Assembly (NCBI RefSeq): GCF_022179185.1
Contig: NZ_BPQJ01000003.1
Coordinates: 214,459-278,458 of the forward strand
Direction of reading: 5' to 3'
Source of the DNA: Methylobacterium frigidaeris
Lineage (GTDB): Bacteria; Pseudomonadota; Alphaproteobacteria; Rhizobiales; Beijerinckiaceae
DNA: 64,000 nucleotides
The position numbers and the translations under genes are program-made. The first letter of the stretch is position 1. Every line of letters begins with the position of its first letter. The notes under the pieces were generated by a model that saw only the letters and a program-made list of their open reading frames with translations, did not search any database and was not told the DNA's origin. Shown in pieces: positions 1 through 9,498 of the stretch.

Positions 1-999
1 GCGAGCGAGGCCTTCACCGCCCGACTCCTGGCGGCGAGCCGCGACAGCATCCAGGTGCTCGCCCTCGACGGGACGGTGCAATGGCTGAGCGAGAGCGGCC
101 GCGCCGCCGCAGGCAGCCCCGACGAGGCGGTGATCGGCACCGCCTGGGCTTCGTCCTGGCCGGAACCCGGCGACCGCACCGCCGCGGAGGTGGCGCTCGC
201 CGCCGCGAGGTCCGGGCGCACCGGCCGCTTCCGCGCGCCCTCCGGCAGCCGGGGCTCGGGTGGCCAAGGGTCGGGCAGCCAAGACCGGCGCTGGTGGGAC
301 GTGGTGGTCTCGGCCATCCAGGGACCCGACGGCCACCCCGAGCGCCTGCTGGCGGTCGCACGCGACGTGACCGAGGCGCACCGGGCCGAGGAGCAGCAGG
401 CCCTGCTGATGGAGGAGATGGCCCATCGGGTGAAGAACACCCTGGCGCTGGTCCAGGCGGTCGCCGCCCAGACCCTGCGCAGCGCCCCGACCCTCGACGC
501 GGCGATGGAGGCGTTCAACGGCCGTCTCATGGCGCTCTCCGACGCGCACGACGTGCTGATCCGCGGCGCCTGGGCGGCGGCGGATCTCGCGGCGGTGGTC
601 GAGGGCGTGATGGCGCCGCATATCGACGCGGTGGCCGGCCGCGTCGTCGCCGCCGGGCCGAGCGTCAGCCTCGGACCCCGCTCGGTCCTGACCCTGTCCC
701 TGATGCTGCACGAACTCGCCACCAACGCGGCGAAGTACGGCGCCCTGTCGAGCCCGGCGGGCCGCGTCGCCGTCACCTGGGACCTCGCGGGCGACGCGGA
801 GGCGGTGCTGCGCCTGTGCTGGCGGGAGAGCGGCGGCCCGCCCGTCGTGCCGCCGACCCGCGGCGGGTTCGGCTCGCGGCTGATCGAGCGCAGCCTCGTG
901 CACAGCTTCGGCGGCCGGGTCAGCCTGCGCTTTCCCCCCGAGGGTGCGGTGATGGAGCTCGAAGCGCCGCTCGCGGCGATGCAGGACGGGACGGCGTAG
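1..999 (+). CDS. PAS/HWE-family sensor histidine kinase (5' end missing)
   Basis: The reading frame is open from base 1, so the start lies outside the window; 332 residues are visible. Residues about 1-125 look like the end of a PAS fold (a DGTVQWL stretch, then a WWDVVVS...LLAVARDVTE end). The phosphoacceptor box HRVKNTLA holds His at visible residue 142. The N-box LHELATNAAKYG follows at about 236-247, and a glycine-rich GGFGSRLIERS segment follows that. A His in the N-box region and the HRVKN H-box are typical of HWE/HisKA_2 kinases, which in alphaproteobacteria often feed general stress or light responses. No membrane segment is visible. A single-domain response regulator follows 150 bp downstream and is a plausible partner, though this is not proven. 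Confidence 0.9.
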   Translation, partial: ASEAFTARLLAASRDSIQVLALDGTVQWLSESGRAAAGSPDEAVIGTAWASSWPEPGDRTAAEVALAAARSGRTGRFRAPSGSRGSGGQGSGSQDRRWWDVVVSAIQGPDGHPERLLAVARDVTEAHRAEEQQALLMEEMAHRVKNTLALVQAVAAQTLRSAPTLDAAMEAFNGRLMALSDAHDVLIRGAWAAADLAAVVEGVMAPHIDAVAGRVVAAGPSVSLGPRSVLTLSLMLHELATNAAKYGALSSPAGRVAVTWDLAGDAEAVLRLCWRESGGPPVVPPTRGGFGSRLIERSLVHSFGGRVSLRFPPEGAVMELEAPLAAMQDGTA

Positions 1000-1050
1000 C
1001 CGTCACCAGGACGGGACGGCGTAGCCGTCACCAGGATGGGACGGCGTCCC
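982..1050. repeat. 25-bp tandem repeat, 2.7 copies, across a stop codon
   Basis: Two identical 25-bp units (982-1006 and 1007-1031) are followed by a partial third with one base change (1032-1050). The first unit contains the TAG stop of the kinase gene, so the stop codon and 3' end have been duplicated downstream. Confidence 0.85.
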
Positions 1051-1149
1051 GGTCCGCTCCCTCCACCGGCCACGCTTGACCCACGGGATGCAGGCCCATA
1101 GGCAGCACCCTTCGGCCGCAACCTTTCGCCCCCGCCCGCATTGCCCGCG

Positions 1150-1599
1150 ATGACATCCGACCTGGACCGACACGATCAGGCTTCCCGTCAGGAAGATCCC
1201 CGTCAGGATGAGCTGGACGCTCCTTGCGACGCCGCACCGGTGGTGCTCCTCGTCGAGGATGACGGCCTCCTGCTGATGGAGGCCGCCGACACCCTGGCGG
1301 AGGCCGGCTTCACCGTGCTGGAGGCGCCCCACGCCGACCAGGCGCTCAAGGTGCTGGAGAGCCGGCCCGACGTCGAGGTGCTGATGACCGACGTCGACAT
1401 GCCGCTCGGTTCGATGAACGGCTTCGCCCTCGCCCGCCTCGTCTCCCGGCGCTGGCCGCGCATCCCGGTGCTGGTGGTCTCCGGCATGGGCAGCCCCGGC
1501 CCGCACGACATGCCGCCGGGCGCGCGCTTCATCCCCAAGCCCTACGCGCCCTCGGCCTTGGTGCGCACCCTCCACGACACCGTGCGCCGCGCCGCCTGA
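1150..1599 (+). CDS. Single-domain response regulator (CheY-like receiver)
   Basis: 149 residues with one receiver domain. The acidic pair is in LLVEDDG (36-38), the phosphoacceptor is Asp81 in LMTDVDMP, the conserved Ser111 is in VVSG, and Lys130 is in FIPKPY. There is no output domain; the first 30 residues are a polar, non-conserved leader. ATG at 1150 is preferred to the in-frame TTG at 1141. It follows an HWE kinase in the same direction, so it probably receives phosphate from that kinase or passes it on. This family is common in Methylobacterium, but the pathway cannot be read from sequence. Confidence 0.88.
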   Translation: MTSDLDRHDQASRQEDPRQDELDAPCDAAPVVLLVEDDGLLLMEAADTLAEAGFTVLEAPHADQALKVLESRPDVEVLMTDVDMPLGSMNGFALARLVSRRWPRIPVLVVSGMGSPGPHDMPPGARFIPKPYAPSALVRTLHDTVRRAA

Positions 1600-1624
1600 G
1601 CCGCCCCTTCCACGGACGACCTCG

Positions 1625-2929
1625 ATGACCGATCCGACCAAGCTGCACTCCGCCGAGCTCCATTTCGCGACTCGGGCGGTTCATGCCGGCACCGCCCCCG
1701 ACCCGGCCACCGGCGCCCGGGCGCAGCCGATCTACTTCACCAACGGCTTCGTGTTCGAATCGAACGAGCAGGCCGCCGACATCTTCGCCATGCGGGCGAC
1801 GGGCTTCTCGTATTCCCGCGGCTCGAACCCGACCGTGGCGGCCCTGGAGCGCCGGGTCGCCTCGCTCGAGGGCGCCAAGGCGGCGGTGGCGGTGGCCTCC
1901 GGCCAGTCGGCGATGCTGCTGGTGCTGATGACCCTGATGCGCTCGGGCGATGCCTACGTCGCCTCGGCGCGGCTGTTCGGCGGCTCGCTCGGGCTGATGC
2001 GCCGGCTGGAGGGGCGCTACGACCTCGTGCCGCAATTCACCCGCGGGCTGACGCCCGAGGACTTCGAATCCGCGATCACCGACAAGACCCGGGCGATCGT
2101 CTGCGAATCGATCGTCAATCCCTGCGGCACGGTGATCGACCTCGAGGGCGTCGCCGCGGTGGCGCGCAAGCATGGCCTGCCGCTCATCGTCGACAACACG
2201 CTGGCCTCTCCGGCCCTGATCCGCCCGATCGAGCACGGCGCCGACATCGTGGTCCACTCGACCTCGAAGTTCCTGTCGGGCTCCGGCACGGTGATCGGCG
2301 GCATCGTCTGCGACGGCGGTCGCTTCGACTGGAAGGCGTCGGGCCGCTATGACCTCGTCAACGAGCCCTGGCCGGACTATGACGGCCTCGTCGTCTCCGA
2401 GCGCTTCCCCGAGACCGCCTTCGCCACCGCCTGCCGGCTGTTCGGCCTGCGCGACCTCGGCCCCGGCCTGTCGCCGATGAATGCCTTCCTGACGCTCACC
2501 GGCACCGAGACCCTGCCGCTGCGCATGGAGCGCCACTGCGCGAACGCCAAGGCCGTCGCGGCCTTCCTGAAGGACCATCCGAAGGTGGCCTGGGTGAGCT
2601 ATCCGTCGCTGCCGGGCCAGCCCGGCGAGGCGCTGGCCAACCGCTACTCGCCGCTGGGGGCCGGCTCCATCTTCACCGTCGGCTTCAAGGGCGGCGAGGC
2701 GGCGGCCCAGAAATTCATCACCGGGCTCAACCTGATCTCGCACCTCGTCAATATCGGTGAGATCAAGTCCCTGGCGATCCACCCGGCGACGACGACCCAC
2801 CGCCAGCTCCCCGCTGCCGACAAGGAGGCCGCCCGGGTCGGGCCGGACACCGTGCGGCTGTCGATCGGTCTCGAAACGGTCGAGGACCTGATCGCCGACG
2901 TGGCCCAGTCCCTCGACGCCCTCGGCTGA
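1625..2929 (+). CDS. metY: O-acetylhomoserine sulfhydrylase (MetY type), PLP-dependent
   Basis: 434 residues, full length for the Cys/Met-metabolism PLP family. It forms homocysteine (or methionine) from an activated homoserine and sulfide (or methanethiol). Visible features are the substrate/PLP region SYSRGSNPT (62-70), Asp190 of VDNT, and the PLP Schiff-base Lys215 in HSTSKFLSG. The C-terminal NIGEIKSLAIHPATTTH is characteristic of the MetY branch. MetZ (O-succinylhomoserine) is the close alternative, and specificity cannot be settled by eye. It starts 26 bp after the regulator gene, leaving no room for a SAM riboswitch. Confidence 0.9.
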   Translation: MTDPTKLHSAELHFATRAVHAGTAPDPATGARAQPIYFTNGFVFESNEQAADIFAMRATGFSYSRGSNPTVAALERRVASLEGAKAAVAVASGQSAMLLVLMTLMRSGDAYVASARLFGGSLGLMRRLEGRYDLVPQFTRGLTPEDFESAITDKTRAIVCESIVNPCGTVIDLEGVAAVARKHGLPLIVDNTLASPALIRPIEHGADIVVHSTSKFLSGSGTVIGGIVCDGGRFDWKASGRYDLVNEPWPDYDGLVVSERFPETAFATACRLFGLRDLGPGLSPMNAFLTLTGTETLPLRMERHCANAKAVAAFLKDHPKVAWVSYPSLPGQPGEALANRYSPLGAGSIFTVGFKGGEAAAQKFITGLNLISHLVNIGEIKSLAIHPATTTHRQLPAADKEAARVGPDTVRLSIGLETVEDLIADVAQSLDALG

Positions 2930-2977
2930 GCCCCGCACCGTCCGGATCGTCCCCGGGCGGCGCTTGCCTCATCACTC

Positions 2978-2992
2978 GAACAAATGTAGAAC
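2978..2992. promoter_or_regulatory. LexA (SOS) box upstream of ssb
   Basis: GAACAAATGTAGAAC matches the alphaproteobacterial LexA consensus GAAC-N7-GAAC exactly. It lies 154 bp before the ssb start codon and 49 bp after metY, in the only spacer where ssb could have its promoter. A second, very similar box occurs at 59120-59134. Confidence 0.82.
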
Positions 2993-3145
2993 ATGCTCCG
3001 GCCATCGGCATGTGTGTAGCGGGCAAAAAGGCGCCCCTCCCCTTGCCGGTCCCGGCCTGTTCGGCCCAACTCGCGTGACCGAAGCGGTGGTCCGCGGCGT
3101 CGGCCGGGCATGCGCCCGAGTGAGATGGAACGAGAGGAGAGCGTG

Positions 3146-3706
3146 ATGGCGGGCAGCGTGAACAAGGTGATCCTGGTGGGCAATCTCGGGCGTGACCCCG
3201 AGACCCGCCGGCTGGCCTCCGGCGATCCGGTGGTGAACCTGCGCCTCGCGACATCCGAGTCCTGGAAGGACAAGGCGACCGGCGAGCGCAAGGAGAAGAC
3301 CGAGTGGCACTCGGTCGTGATCTACAACGAGAACCTGGCCCGCGTCGCCGAGCAGTACCTGCGCAAGGGCTCGAAGGTCTACGTCGAGGGCCAGCTGCAG
3401 ACCCGCAAGTGGCAGGACCAGTCCGGCGTCGAGAAGTACACGACCGAGATCGTGCTGCAGCGCTTCCGCGGCGAGCTGACGATCCTCGACGGCCGCGGCG
3501 GCGGGGCCGAGGGCGGCATGGCCGAGATGGGCGGCGACGACATGGGCAGCGGCCAGATCAGCCGCGGCGGTGATTACGGCGGCGGCGGCGGCCGCAGCAG
3601 CTCCGGCGGACGCTCGTCCGGGGGCGGCGAGCGGCGCCCGGCCCCGTCATCGAGCGGCGGCAACCAGAAGCGCTACGATGATTTGGACGACGATATCCCG
3701 TTCTAG
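3146..3706 (+). CDS. ssb: Single-stranded DNA-binding protein
   Basis: 186 residues. The N-terminal OB fold starts [18 protein letters not shown] and runs to about residue 112. It includes the W-K-D-K...EKTEWH segment and the [15 protein letters not shown] strand. A Gly/Ser/Arg-rich linker follows. The acidic tip DDLDDDIPF is the protein-interaction tail that recruits repair and replication enzymes. ATG 3146 is chosen because GAGAGGAGAG precedes it and the OB fold begins there; an upstream in-frame start at 3110 would add a non-homologous leader. The gene is monocistronic, with a LexA box upstream and a strong hairpin downstream, so SOS induction is likely. Confidence 0.97.
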   Translation: MAGSVNKVILVGNLGRDPETRRLASGDPVVNLRLATSESWKDKATGERKEKTEWHSVVIYNENLARVAEQYLRKGSKVYVEGQLQTRKWQDQSGVEKYTTEIVLQRFRGELTILDGRGGGAEGGMAEMGGDDMGSGQISRGGDYGGGGGRSSSGGRSSGGGERRPAPSSSGGNQKRYDDLDDDIPF

Positions 3707-3735
3707 GGCTCTGACGTCCGACTCGGTGTATTGAT

Positions 3736-3773
3736 GGCGGCCCGGATCGAAAGGTCCGGGCCGCCGCCGTTTT
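3736..3773 (+). terminator. Intrinsic terminator after ssb
   Basis: A perfect 11-bp stem (3736-3746 with 3755-3765, GGCGGCCCGGA arm) with an 8-nt loop is followed by GCCGTTTT, 30 bp past the ssb stop. Confidence 0.85.
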
Positions 3774-3799
3774 CAGCTTCCAAACAACCACCTGATCGA

Positions 3800-4140
3800 A
3801 CAGCCTCAGCCGCGGTCGGATGGTCGTTGGAAGGCCTCGCACCAAGCGCCGCTTTCAGGCCGATCTTCTCGACGCCGAAGGGCCGGCCGAGGTCGCCCGC
3901 GCCACGATGGTGGCTCCGATCCCCCGTCCCTGATGGGCCTCCTCGACGCACAGGAGATAGACGTCCGTGCTGGGCTGCGTCGGCGCCAGCGTCGGCTTAT
4001 GGCCGGAGAGATAGACCAGCGCGGTACGAAGACGGTATCGTACCACCGGTTGCCGAGCCGTCCGGTCAGCGAAGGGTCGGATACGACGCGGGCGTCGCTC
4101 ACGAACCAGTCCTCGGGCCATCGCGCCTCGGGCGGCGCGC
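3800..4140 (-). pseudogene. Decayed GNAT-family N-acetyltransferase
   Basis: Three adjoining minus-strand stretches in three different frames together look like one small GNAT enzyme. The first reads EDWFVSDARVVSDPSLTGRL and GNRWYDTVF (to about 4030). The second reads ALVYLSGHK, then DVYLLCVEEAHQGRGIGATIVARA (about 4022-3893). The third reads GRPFGVEKIGLKAALGA (from about 3888). The middle part contains the acetyl-CoA-binding motif A (QGRGIG) that defines the family. Two frameshifts, near 4026 and 3890, interrupt it and the C-terminus decays into noise. There is no credible start or ribosome site. The limits are approximate and the substrate is unknown. Confidence 0.65.
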
Positions 4141-4200
4141 CATGCTGCCGATCGCGGATTCACATCCCGGCAACAGCCGCACGTCGCGGCAAGTCTGAGA

Positions 4201-4224
4201 GCGCCCGGCCCTGAAGCCGGGCGC
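4201..4224 (-). terminator. Terminator-like hairpin after glcB
   Basis: A perfect 9-bp GC-rich stem (4201-4209 with 4216-4224) with a 6-nt loop lies 14 bp beyond the glcB stop on the minus strand. No long T run follows. Confidence 0.6.
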
Positions 4225-4237
4225 CCTCTCCCTCGTC

Positions 4238-6412
4238 TCAGGCCGGCGCGCCCGCGGCCTTGGCCTCTCGCCGCCGCGCGTGCAGCACGTACTCGGTGTA
4301 GCCGTTGGGCTGCACCCGGCCCTTGAACACGAGATCGCAGGCGGCCTGGAAGGCCGGGCCGTCGAAGCCCGGCGCCATCGGACGGTAGAGCGGGTCGCCG
4401 GCATTCTGGCGGTCGACCACCTGGGCCATGCGCTTCATCGTCTCCATCACCTGCGCCTCAGAGACCACGCCGTGGTGCAGCCAGTTGGCGATGTGCTGGG
4501 ACGAGATCCGCAGGGTGGCGCGGTCCTCCATGAGTGCCACGTCGTGGATGTCCGGCACCTTGGAGCAGCCGACGCCCTGATCGATCCAGCGCACGACGTA
4601 GCCGAGGATGCTCTGGACGTTGTTGTCGATCTCCTGCTGGACGTCGTCGGGGGCGAAGTTCGAGCGGGCGAGCGGGACCTGCAGGATCTCGTCGAGAGCC
4701 GAGCGCGGCCGGCGCGCCAGCTCCTGCTGGCGCGCCTTCACGTCGATCTCGTGGTAGTGCAGCGCGTGCAGGGTCGCGGCGGTCGGCGACGGCACCCAGG
4801 CGGTGCTGGCGCCGGCCTTCGGGTGGGCGCCCTTCTGCATCAGCATGTCGGCCATGGCGTCCGGCGCCGCCCACATCCCCTTGCCGATCTGCGCCCGGCC
4901 GAGCAGCCCGCAGGCGAGGCCGACATCGACGTTGTTCTCCTCGTAGCCCTTGATCCAGGGCGTGCCCTTCATGTCGTTCTTGCGGATGACCGGGCCGGCT
5001 TCCATCGAGGTGTGGATCTCGTCGCCGGTGCGGTCGAGGAAGCCGGTATTGATGAACACGACCCGCTCCTCCGCCGCCTTGATGCAGGCGGCGAGGTTCA
5101 CCGTGGTGCGGCGCTCCTCGTCCATGATGCCCATCTTGAGGGTGTTGGGCGCCAAGCCCAGCATCGCCTCGACGCGCGTAAACAGCTCGACCGCGAAGGC
5201 GACCTCCTCCGGCCCGTGCATCTTGGGCTTGACGATGTAGACCGAGCCGCGGCGGCTGTTGCGGATGCCCGAATTGCTCTTCAGGTCGTGGATCGCGATC
5301 AGCGCCGTGACGGCGGCGTCGAGGATGCCCTCCGGCACCTCGGCGCCGGACTCGTCGAGCACCGCGTCGGTGAACATGTGGTGGCCGACATTGCGCACCA
5401 GCATCAGCGAGCGCCCGGGCACCGTCACCTCGCCCTCGCCGCTTGGCGCGGTGTAGGTCCGGTCGGGGTTGAGCTTGCGCTCGAAGCGGCGGCCATCCTT
5501 CTCGACCGGGGCCGAGAGGGTGCCGTTCATCAGGCCGAGCCAGTTGCGGTAGACCACGACCTTGTCGTCGGCGTCGACCGCGGCGACAGAGTCCTCAAGG
5601 TCCATGATGGTCGAGACCGCGGACTCGACCAGCACGTCGGCGACGCCGGCGGCGTCGAAGCGACCGATCCGGTGGGTGCGGTCGAGCACGATCTCGACGT
5701 GCAGGCCGTGATGGCGCAGGAGCAGCGCGCTCGGCGAGCGGGCCGGCCCGCGATAGCCGGCGAAGGCCTCCGGCCGGGCGAGCGGGATCGTGTCGCCGGT
5801 ATTCATGTTGCCGACGAGCTGGCCCCCCTCGACCGCGTAGGTCACCACGTCGGCGTGGCGGCCGCCGGCGAGCGGCAGGGTGCGGTCGAGGAAGGCGCGG
5901 GCGCGGGCGACGACGCGGGCGCCGCGGGTGCGGTTGTAGCCGCCGCCCCGGGTGGCACCGCCCTCCTCCGACACCGCGTCGGTGCCGTAGAGCGCATCGT
6001 AGAGCGAGCCCCAGCGGGCGTTGGCAGCGTTCAGCGCGTAGCGGGCGTTCGAGGTCGGCACGACGAGCTGCGGGCCGGCGATCGTGGCGATCTCGTCGTC
6101 GACGTTGTCGGTCCGCACCTGGACCGGGCCCGGATCGGGCAGGAGGTAGCCGATCTCGGTGAGGAACGCCTTGTAGGCCGCCTCGTCCACCGGCTTGCCG
6201 ACCCGGTCGCGGTGCCAGGCGTCGATCTTCGCCTGGATCGCGTCGCGGGTCTCGAGCAGCGCGCGGTTGCGGGGGCTCAAGTCGCGCACGATGGCCGACA
6301 GGCCGTTCCAGAACGCCTCCGGGGCGATCCCAGTCCCCGGCAGGGCTTCCTCGACCACGAAATCGTGCAGCACCCGGGCCACCGACACGCCACCGACCGT
6401 CTTGCGATCCAT
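4238..6412 (-). CDS. glcB: Malate synthase G
   Basis: 724 residues, the usual length of the monomeric G isoform. It condenses glyoxylate with acetyl-CoA to malate, which links glyoxylate from C2 or glycine metabolism to the TCA cycle. Supporting segments are [16 protein letters not shown] (active-site region), [27 protein letters not shown] (metal/glyoxylate site) and [16 protein letters not shown]. The start MDRKTVGGV at 6412 is chosen because GGGAGG sits 8 nt upstream; the frame stays open further upstream without homology. It is monocistronic. In serine-cycle methylotrophs glyoxylate handling is central, which fits the inferred host. Confidence 0.97.
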   Translation of the reverse strand: MDRKTVGGVSVARVLHDFVVEEALPGTGIAPEAFWNGLSAIVRDLSPRNRALLETRDAIQAKIDAWHRDRVGKPVDEAAYKAFLTEIGYLLPDPGPVQVRTDNVDDEIATIAGPQLVVPTSNARYALNAANARWGSLYDALYGTDAVSEEGGATRGGGYNRTRGARVVARARAFLDRTLPLAGGRHADVVTYAVEGGQLVGNMNTGDTIPLARPEAFAGYRGPARSPSALLLRHHGLHVEIVLDRTHRIGRFDAAGVADVLVESAVSTIMDLEDSVAAVDADDKVVVYRNWLGLMNGTLSAPVEKDGRRFERKLNPDRTYTAPSGEGEVTVPGRSLMLVRNVGHHMFTDAVLDESGAEVPEGILDAAVTALIAIHDLKSNSGIRNSRRGSVYIVKPKMHGPEEVAFAVELFTRVEAMLGLAPNTLKMGIMDEERRTTVNLAACIKAAEERVVFINTGFLDRTGDEIHTSMEAGPVIRKNDMKGTPWIKGYEENNVDVGLACGLLGRAQIGKGMWAAPDAMADMLMQKGAHPKAGASTAWVPSPTAATLHALHYHEIDVKARQQELARRPRSALDEILQVPLARSNFAPDDVQQEIDNNVQSILGYVVRWIDQGVGCSKVPDIHDVALMEDRATLRISSQHIANWLHHGVVSEAQVMETMKRMAQVVDRQNAGDPLYRPMAPGFDGPAFQAACDLVFKGRVQPNGYTEYVLHARRREAKAAGAPA

Positions 6413-6678
6413 CAGTTTTCCTCCCGCGGGCATCCGCACGTGCCGCGTCTTCGCCCCCCTTAACAGGGGATGCGGGCGCCAGAAAGCCGGGGCGCGGGCG
6501 CAAGCTCCCGGGGCCGGCCGAGATTCGGGGATGAGACGACCTGTCGAAAACGTAATGTAAGCCGAGGGCGAAAATGCTCCGCTCGGGCGTTCCCTCCCCG
6601 TGACAAATGCCGGCCCCCCTCCCATCTCGTGGGCGCTGGGCCGGGCCCGCCCGCCGGCAACCGAAGGAGTACGGCTCC

Positions 6679-7437
6679 ATGAACAGCGAAGAACGCGACG
6701 TCATCAACGGCATATTCCAGCGACTGGAGCAGGCCGCGCAGCAGCCCCGCGATGCCGACGCGGAGCGCTTCATCGCCGACAAGATCCGCGCCCAGCCCTA
6801 CGCCCCCTATGCCTTGGCGCAGCTCGTCTACGTGCAGGAGGAGGCGATCAAGAGCCTCAACCAGCAGCTCGAGCAGGCGCGGGCGGAAGCGCAGCGGGGC
6901 GGCCAGGGAGCCGGCCAGGGCTCCGGCGGAGGCGGCTTCTTCTCCAGCATCTTCGGCGGCGGCTCGCGGCCTGAGCCGCAGCAGCCGCCGCAGCGCGCCG
7001 GCGCCTGGGGCAACCAGGGTGGCGGCTACGGCCAGCCGCAGCCCGGCTATGGCGGCCCGCAACAGGGTTACCCGCCGCAGCAGCCCGGTTATGGCGGTCC
7101 GCAGCAGGGTGGTCCCTGGGGTGGCCAGCAGGCGCCGCAGCAGCGCGGCGGCGGCTTCCTCGCCACGGCCCTGCCGATGGCCGCGGGCGCGGCGGGCGGC
7201 ATGCTGCTCGGCAGCGCGCTCAGCAACGCCTTCGCGGGCGGCCACTCCTCCCTCGGCAGCATGGCGGGCCTCGGCGGCGCCGGCGCCGCCGGCGGGACCA
7301 CGGTCGAGAACAACTATTTCGGCAATGCCGGCGGCAGCGAGGATTTCGGTGCCCCGCTCGGCGGCGACGATGCCGGCTTCCAGGACGCCTCGTACGACGG
7401 CGACATGGGCGACGGCGGCAGCGACGACTGGGTCTGA
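6679..7437 (+). CDS. DUF2076 family protein
   Basis: 252 residues. The first 80 residues ([19 protein letters not shown] to [13 protein letters not shown]) are a charged helical region typical of DUF2076. Low-complexity Gly/Gln/Pro repeats follow ([24 protein letters not shown], about 95-155). Then comes a Gly/Ala-rich segment resembling a membrane-interacting glycine zipper ([17 protein letters not shown]) and an acidic tail ending DDWV. The family is widespread in proteobacteria and sometimes annotated as a ligand-binding sensor, but its function is unknown. ATG 6679 follows GAAGGAG; the longer upstream start adds a non-conserved stretch. Confidence 0.88.
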   Translation: MNSEERDVINGIFQRLEQAAQQPRDADAERFIADKIRAQPYAPYALAQLVYVQEEAIKSLNQQLEQARAEAQRGGQGAGQGSGGGGFFSSIFGGGSRPEPQQPPQRAGAWGNQGGGYGQPQPGYGGPQQGYPPQQPGYGGPQQGGPWGGQQAPQQRGGGFLATALPMAAGAAGGMLLGSALSNAFAGGHSSLGSMAGLGGAGAAGGTTVENNYFGNAGGSEDFGAPLGGDDAGFQDASYDGDMGDGGSDDWV

Positions 7438-7463
7438 CCAGTCGCATCGTTCAGCCTGAACGG

Positions 7464-7491
7464 GGCCCCGCCGCGGCAGCGCGGCGGGGCC
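7464..7491. terminator. Bidirectional terminator between convergent genes
   Basis: A perfect 11-bp stem (7464-7474 with 7481-7491, GGCCCCGCCGC arm) and a 6-nt loop lie between the DUF2076 stop (7437) and the transpeptidase stop (7501), followed by TTCTCGTT on the plus strand. Confidence 0.8.
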
Positions 7492-7500
7492 TTCTCGTTG

Positions 7501-8442
7501 TCAGATCACCATCACGCGGGCGCCGACCGGAACGCGCTCGTAGAGGTCCATCACGTCCTCGTTCATCATGCGGATGCAGCCCGAGGAGACCGACTGGCCG
7601 ATCGTGTGCGGCTCGTTGGTGCCGTGGATGCGGTAGAGCGACGAGCCGAGATAGAGGGCGCGGGCACCGAGCGGATTGGCGGGGCCGCCGGCCATGTGGC
7701 GCGGCAGGTCGGGGCGGCGGCGCAGCATCTCGGCGGGAGGGGTCCAGTCCGGCCATTCGCGCTTGGCGCTGACCGTCTTCATCCCCGACCAGGTGAAGCC
7801 CGGACGTCCGACGCCGATGCCGTAGCGCAGGGCCCGGCCCCCGGGCTGGACCAGATAGAGGAAGCGGGACGGCGTATCGATCACCACGGTGCCGGGCCGC
7901 TGCCCGCCGTCATAGGCGACCTCCTGGCGCTGGAAGCGCGGGTCCATCGCCCGGCCGATCCCCTCCTCCCGGGCCTCAGGCATCGGCGCCGGGCGGCCGC
8001 GGGGCGCCTCGAACGGGTCGGGCGCGTAGGCTTGGGTGGCTTGAGGCTGGTACACTTGAGGCTGGTACACCTGGGCCGGTACCGGGTCGCCGGAATGCAG
8101 GGCGGCCCCGGGCGCGACCGGCGCGTAGCCGACTTGCGCGCCCGACGTGCCGGCGGCCGCGTAGCCCGTGGTGCGGGCATAGGCCGGCCGCGGCCCGTAG
8201 GCGTCGGCGGCGTAGCCGGCCTGCCGGTAGCCCCGGCCCGTCAGGATCGTGCCGTCCGGGGCGACCGGCATCGGACGCAGCGGGCGGGCCACGGCGGCCG
8301 GGTCCTGCCCCGTCATCAGGAACTCGATGAAGCCGCCGCCATAGGTTCCCGGCGCTCCTTGGGCCAGGGCCGGCAGGGCTCCGAGACCTGCTCCGAGACC
8401 GGCTGCGATCGCCCCGGCCAGCACCATCCCGCGCACCACCAT
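7501..8442 (-). CDS. L,D-transpeptidase (YkuD domain), exported
   Basis: 313 residues from ATG 8442. The N-terminus MVVRGMVLAGAIAAGLGAG ending ALPALAQG is a signal peptide. A Tyr/Pro/Gln-rich linker (YQPQVYQPQ) leads to the YkuD domain over about the last 130 residues. The active-site region is HGTNEPHTIGQ followed by SVSSGCIRM, with catalytic Cys and His. The enzyme makes 3-3 peptidoglycan crosslinks or attaches proteins in the periplasm. An upstream in-frame start (8559) would place 39 charged residues before the signal peptide, so the shorter form is preferred. It is convergent with the DUF2076 gene and shares its terminator. Confidence 0.92.
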   Translation of the reverse strand: MVVRGMVLAGAIAAGLGAGLGALPALAQGAPGTYGGGFIEFLMTGQDPAAVARPLRPMPVAPDGTILTGRGYRQAGYAADAYGPRPAYARTTGYAAAGTSGAQVGYAPVAPGAALHSGDPVPAQVYQPQVYQPQATQAYAPDPFEAPRGRPAPMPEAREEGIGRAMDPRFQRQEVAYDGGQRPGTVVIDTPSRFLYLVQPGGRALRYGIGVGRPGFTWSGMKTVSAKREWPDWTPPAEMLRRRPDLPRHMAGGPANPLGARALYLGSSLYRIHGTNEPHTIGQSVSSGCIRMMNEDVMDLYERVPVGARVMVI

Positions 8443-8697
8443 CGCACCCGTCCCCGAACCCCGCCGACCGCCGGCGATGGCGGCAGGAGAGCAGGACGGC
8501 CGGGACCGGACGGTGAAGGAACGTGGTGAGCGTTTCGCTAAATCCTTGCGGCGAATCATTAATTCGGCCGCATCGTGAATCCTTCGTCACCGCGACCGCG
8601 CGATCCGGCAGGCATTCAGCAATTCGCAAGCAATCCTGGGGATAGTGTCCCGCGTGGGCCGTGCGACGCGGCCGCGGTTGCAGGCTCTCTCGAACCC

Positions 8698-9414
8698 ATG
8701 AAGAACAAGCGCTTCCGCATCGAGGACAGTCTCGGCGTTTCCTACGCTCCGGTCGAGGCGGCGCCTCCGCCGCCCTCGGCCAACGACGACCGGATCTCCG
8801 AGATCCTGGCGACGGTCAACGAGCTCAAGCGCCTGACCGAGACCACCACCGGCGACGTGATCGACGCCTGCCGGCGGGAGATGGCCGAGATCTACGGCAT
8901 GCGCACCGAACTCGACGTGATGAAGGCCGCGATCGGCCGGACCAAGCACGAGATCGCGGTGCTGCACCGGCAGGATTTCGACGGCAAGGGCGTGCGCCGG
9001 GCCGCCGGCGAGCTGGACGCCGTCGTCGACGCCACCGAGCGGGCGACCACCACCATCCTGGCCGCGGTCGAGGACATCGAGACCCACGCCTCCGTGCTGC
9101 GCTCGACCGGCGGCCTCAAGGATCATTCCGACGTCGACGCGATCCTCGAGCGCACCGTGGTGCTGTACGAGGCCTGCAACTTCCAGGACCTGACCGGTCA
9201 GCGCATCAGCAAGATCGTCAGCGTGCTGAAGTTCGTCGAGGACCACATCGACCGGATGATCGAGGCCTGGGGCGGCCTGGAAGCCTTCAAGGACCTGATC
9301 GGCGAGCGCGCCGGGGTCAGCATCGACGACGAGAGCAGCCTGCTCAACGGACCGAAGCTCGACGAGGATCCGGGCCACGTCGACCAGAACGACATCGACG
9401 CGCTGTTCGACTGA
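8698..9414 (+). CDS. CheZ-like protein phosphatase
   Basis: 238 residues, largely helical. The signature CNFQDLTGQRISKIV (about 161-175) contains the Asp/Gln pair used by CheZ to dephosphorylate CheY-P. The extreme C-terminus DQNDIDALFD resembles the CheY-tethering peptide of CheZ. An upstream four-helix coiled region (EILATVNELKRLTETT to AAVEDIETHA) fits the CheZ dimer hairpin. No chemotaxis operon is adjacent, so the target response regulator is unknown; alphaproteobacteria often end chemotaxis signals with phosphate-sink CheYs instead. ATG 8698 is chosen because conservation begins at MKNKRFRIEDS. Confidence 0.85.
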   Translation: MKNKRFRIEDSLGVSYAPVEAAPPPPSANDDRISEILATVNELKRLTETTTGDVIDACRREMAEIYGMRTELDVMKAAIGRTKHEIAVLHRQDFDGKGVRRAAGELDAVVDATERATTTILAAVEDIETHASVLRSTGGLKDHSDVDAILERTVVLYEACNFQDLTGQRISKIVSVLKFVEDHIDRMIEAWGGLEAFKDLIGERAGVSIDDESSLLNGPKLDEDPGHVDQNDIDALFD

Positions 9415-9498
9415 CGATCGGTGTGACCGGTGGCGAGGCTGCATCATCGCGCAACCGGTGAGATCGTGCCGCCGGGCATGCGGCGCAACGGGGTTTTC

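Noticed and set aside
1600..1624. SAM riboswitch before metY
   Set aside because: Only 25 bp separate it from the preceding gene, too short for any known SAM riboswitch.
4280..6463. Very long plus-strand frame opposite glcB
   Set aside because: Mirror of a real gene in a high-G+C genome; no family features, Val/Asp/His-rich shadow composition.
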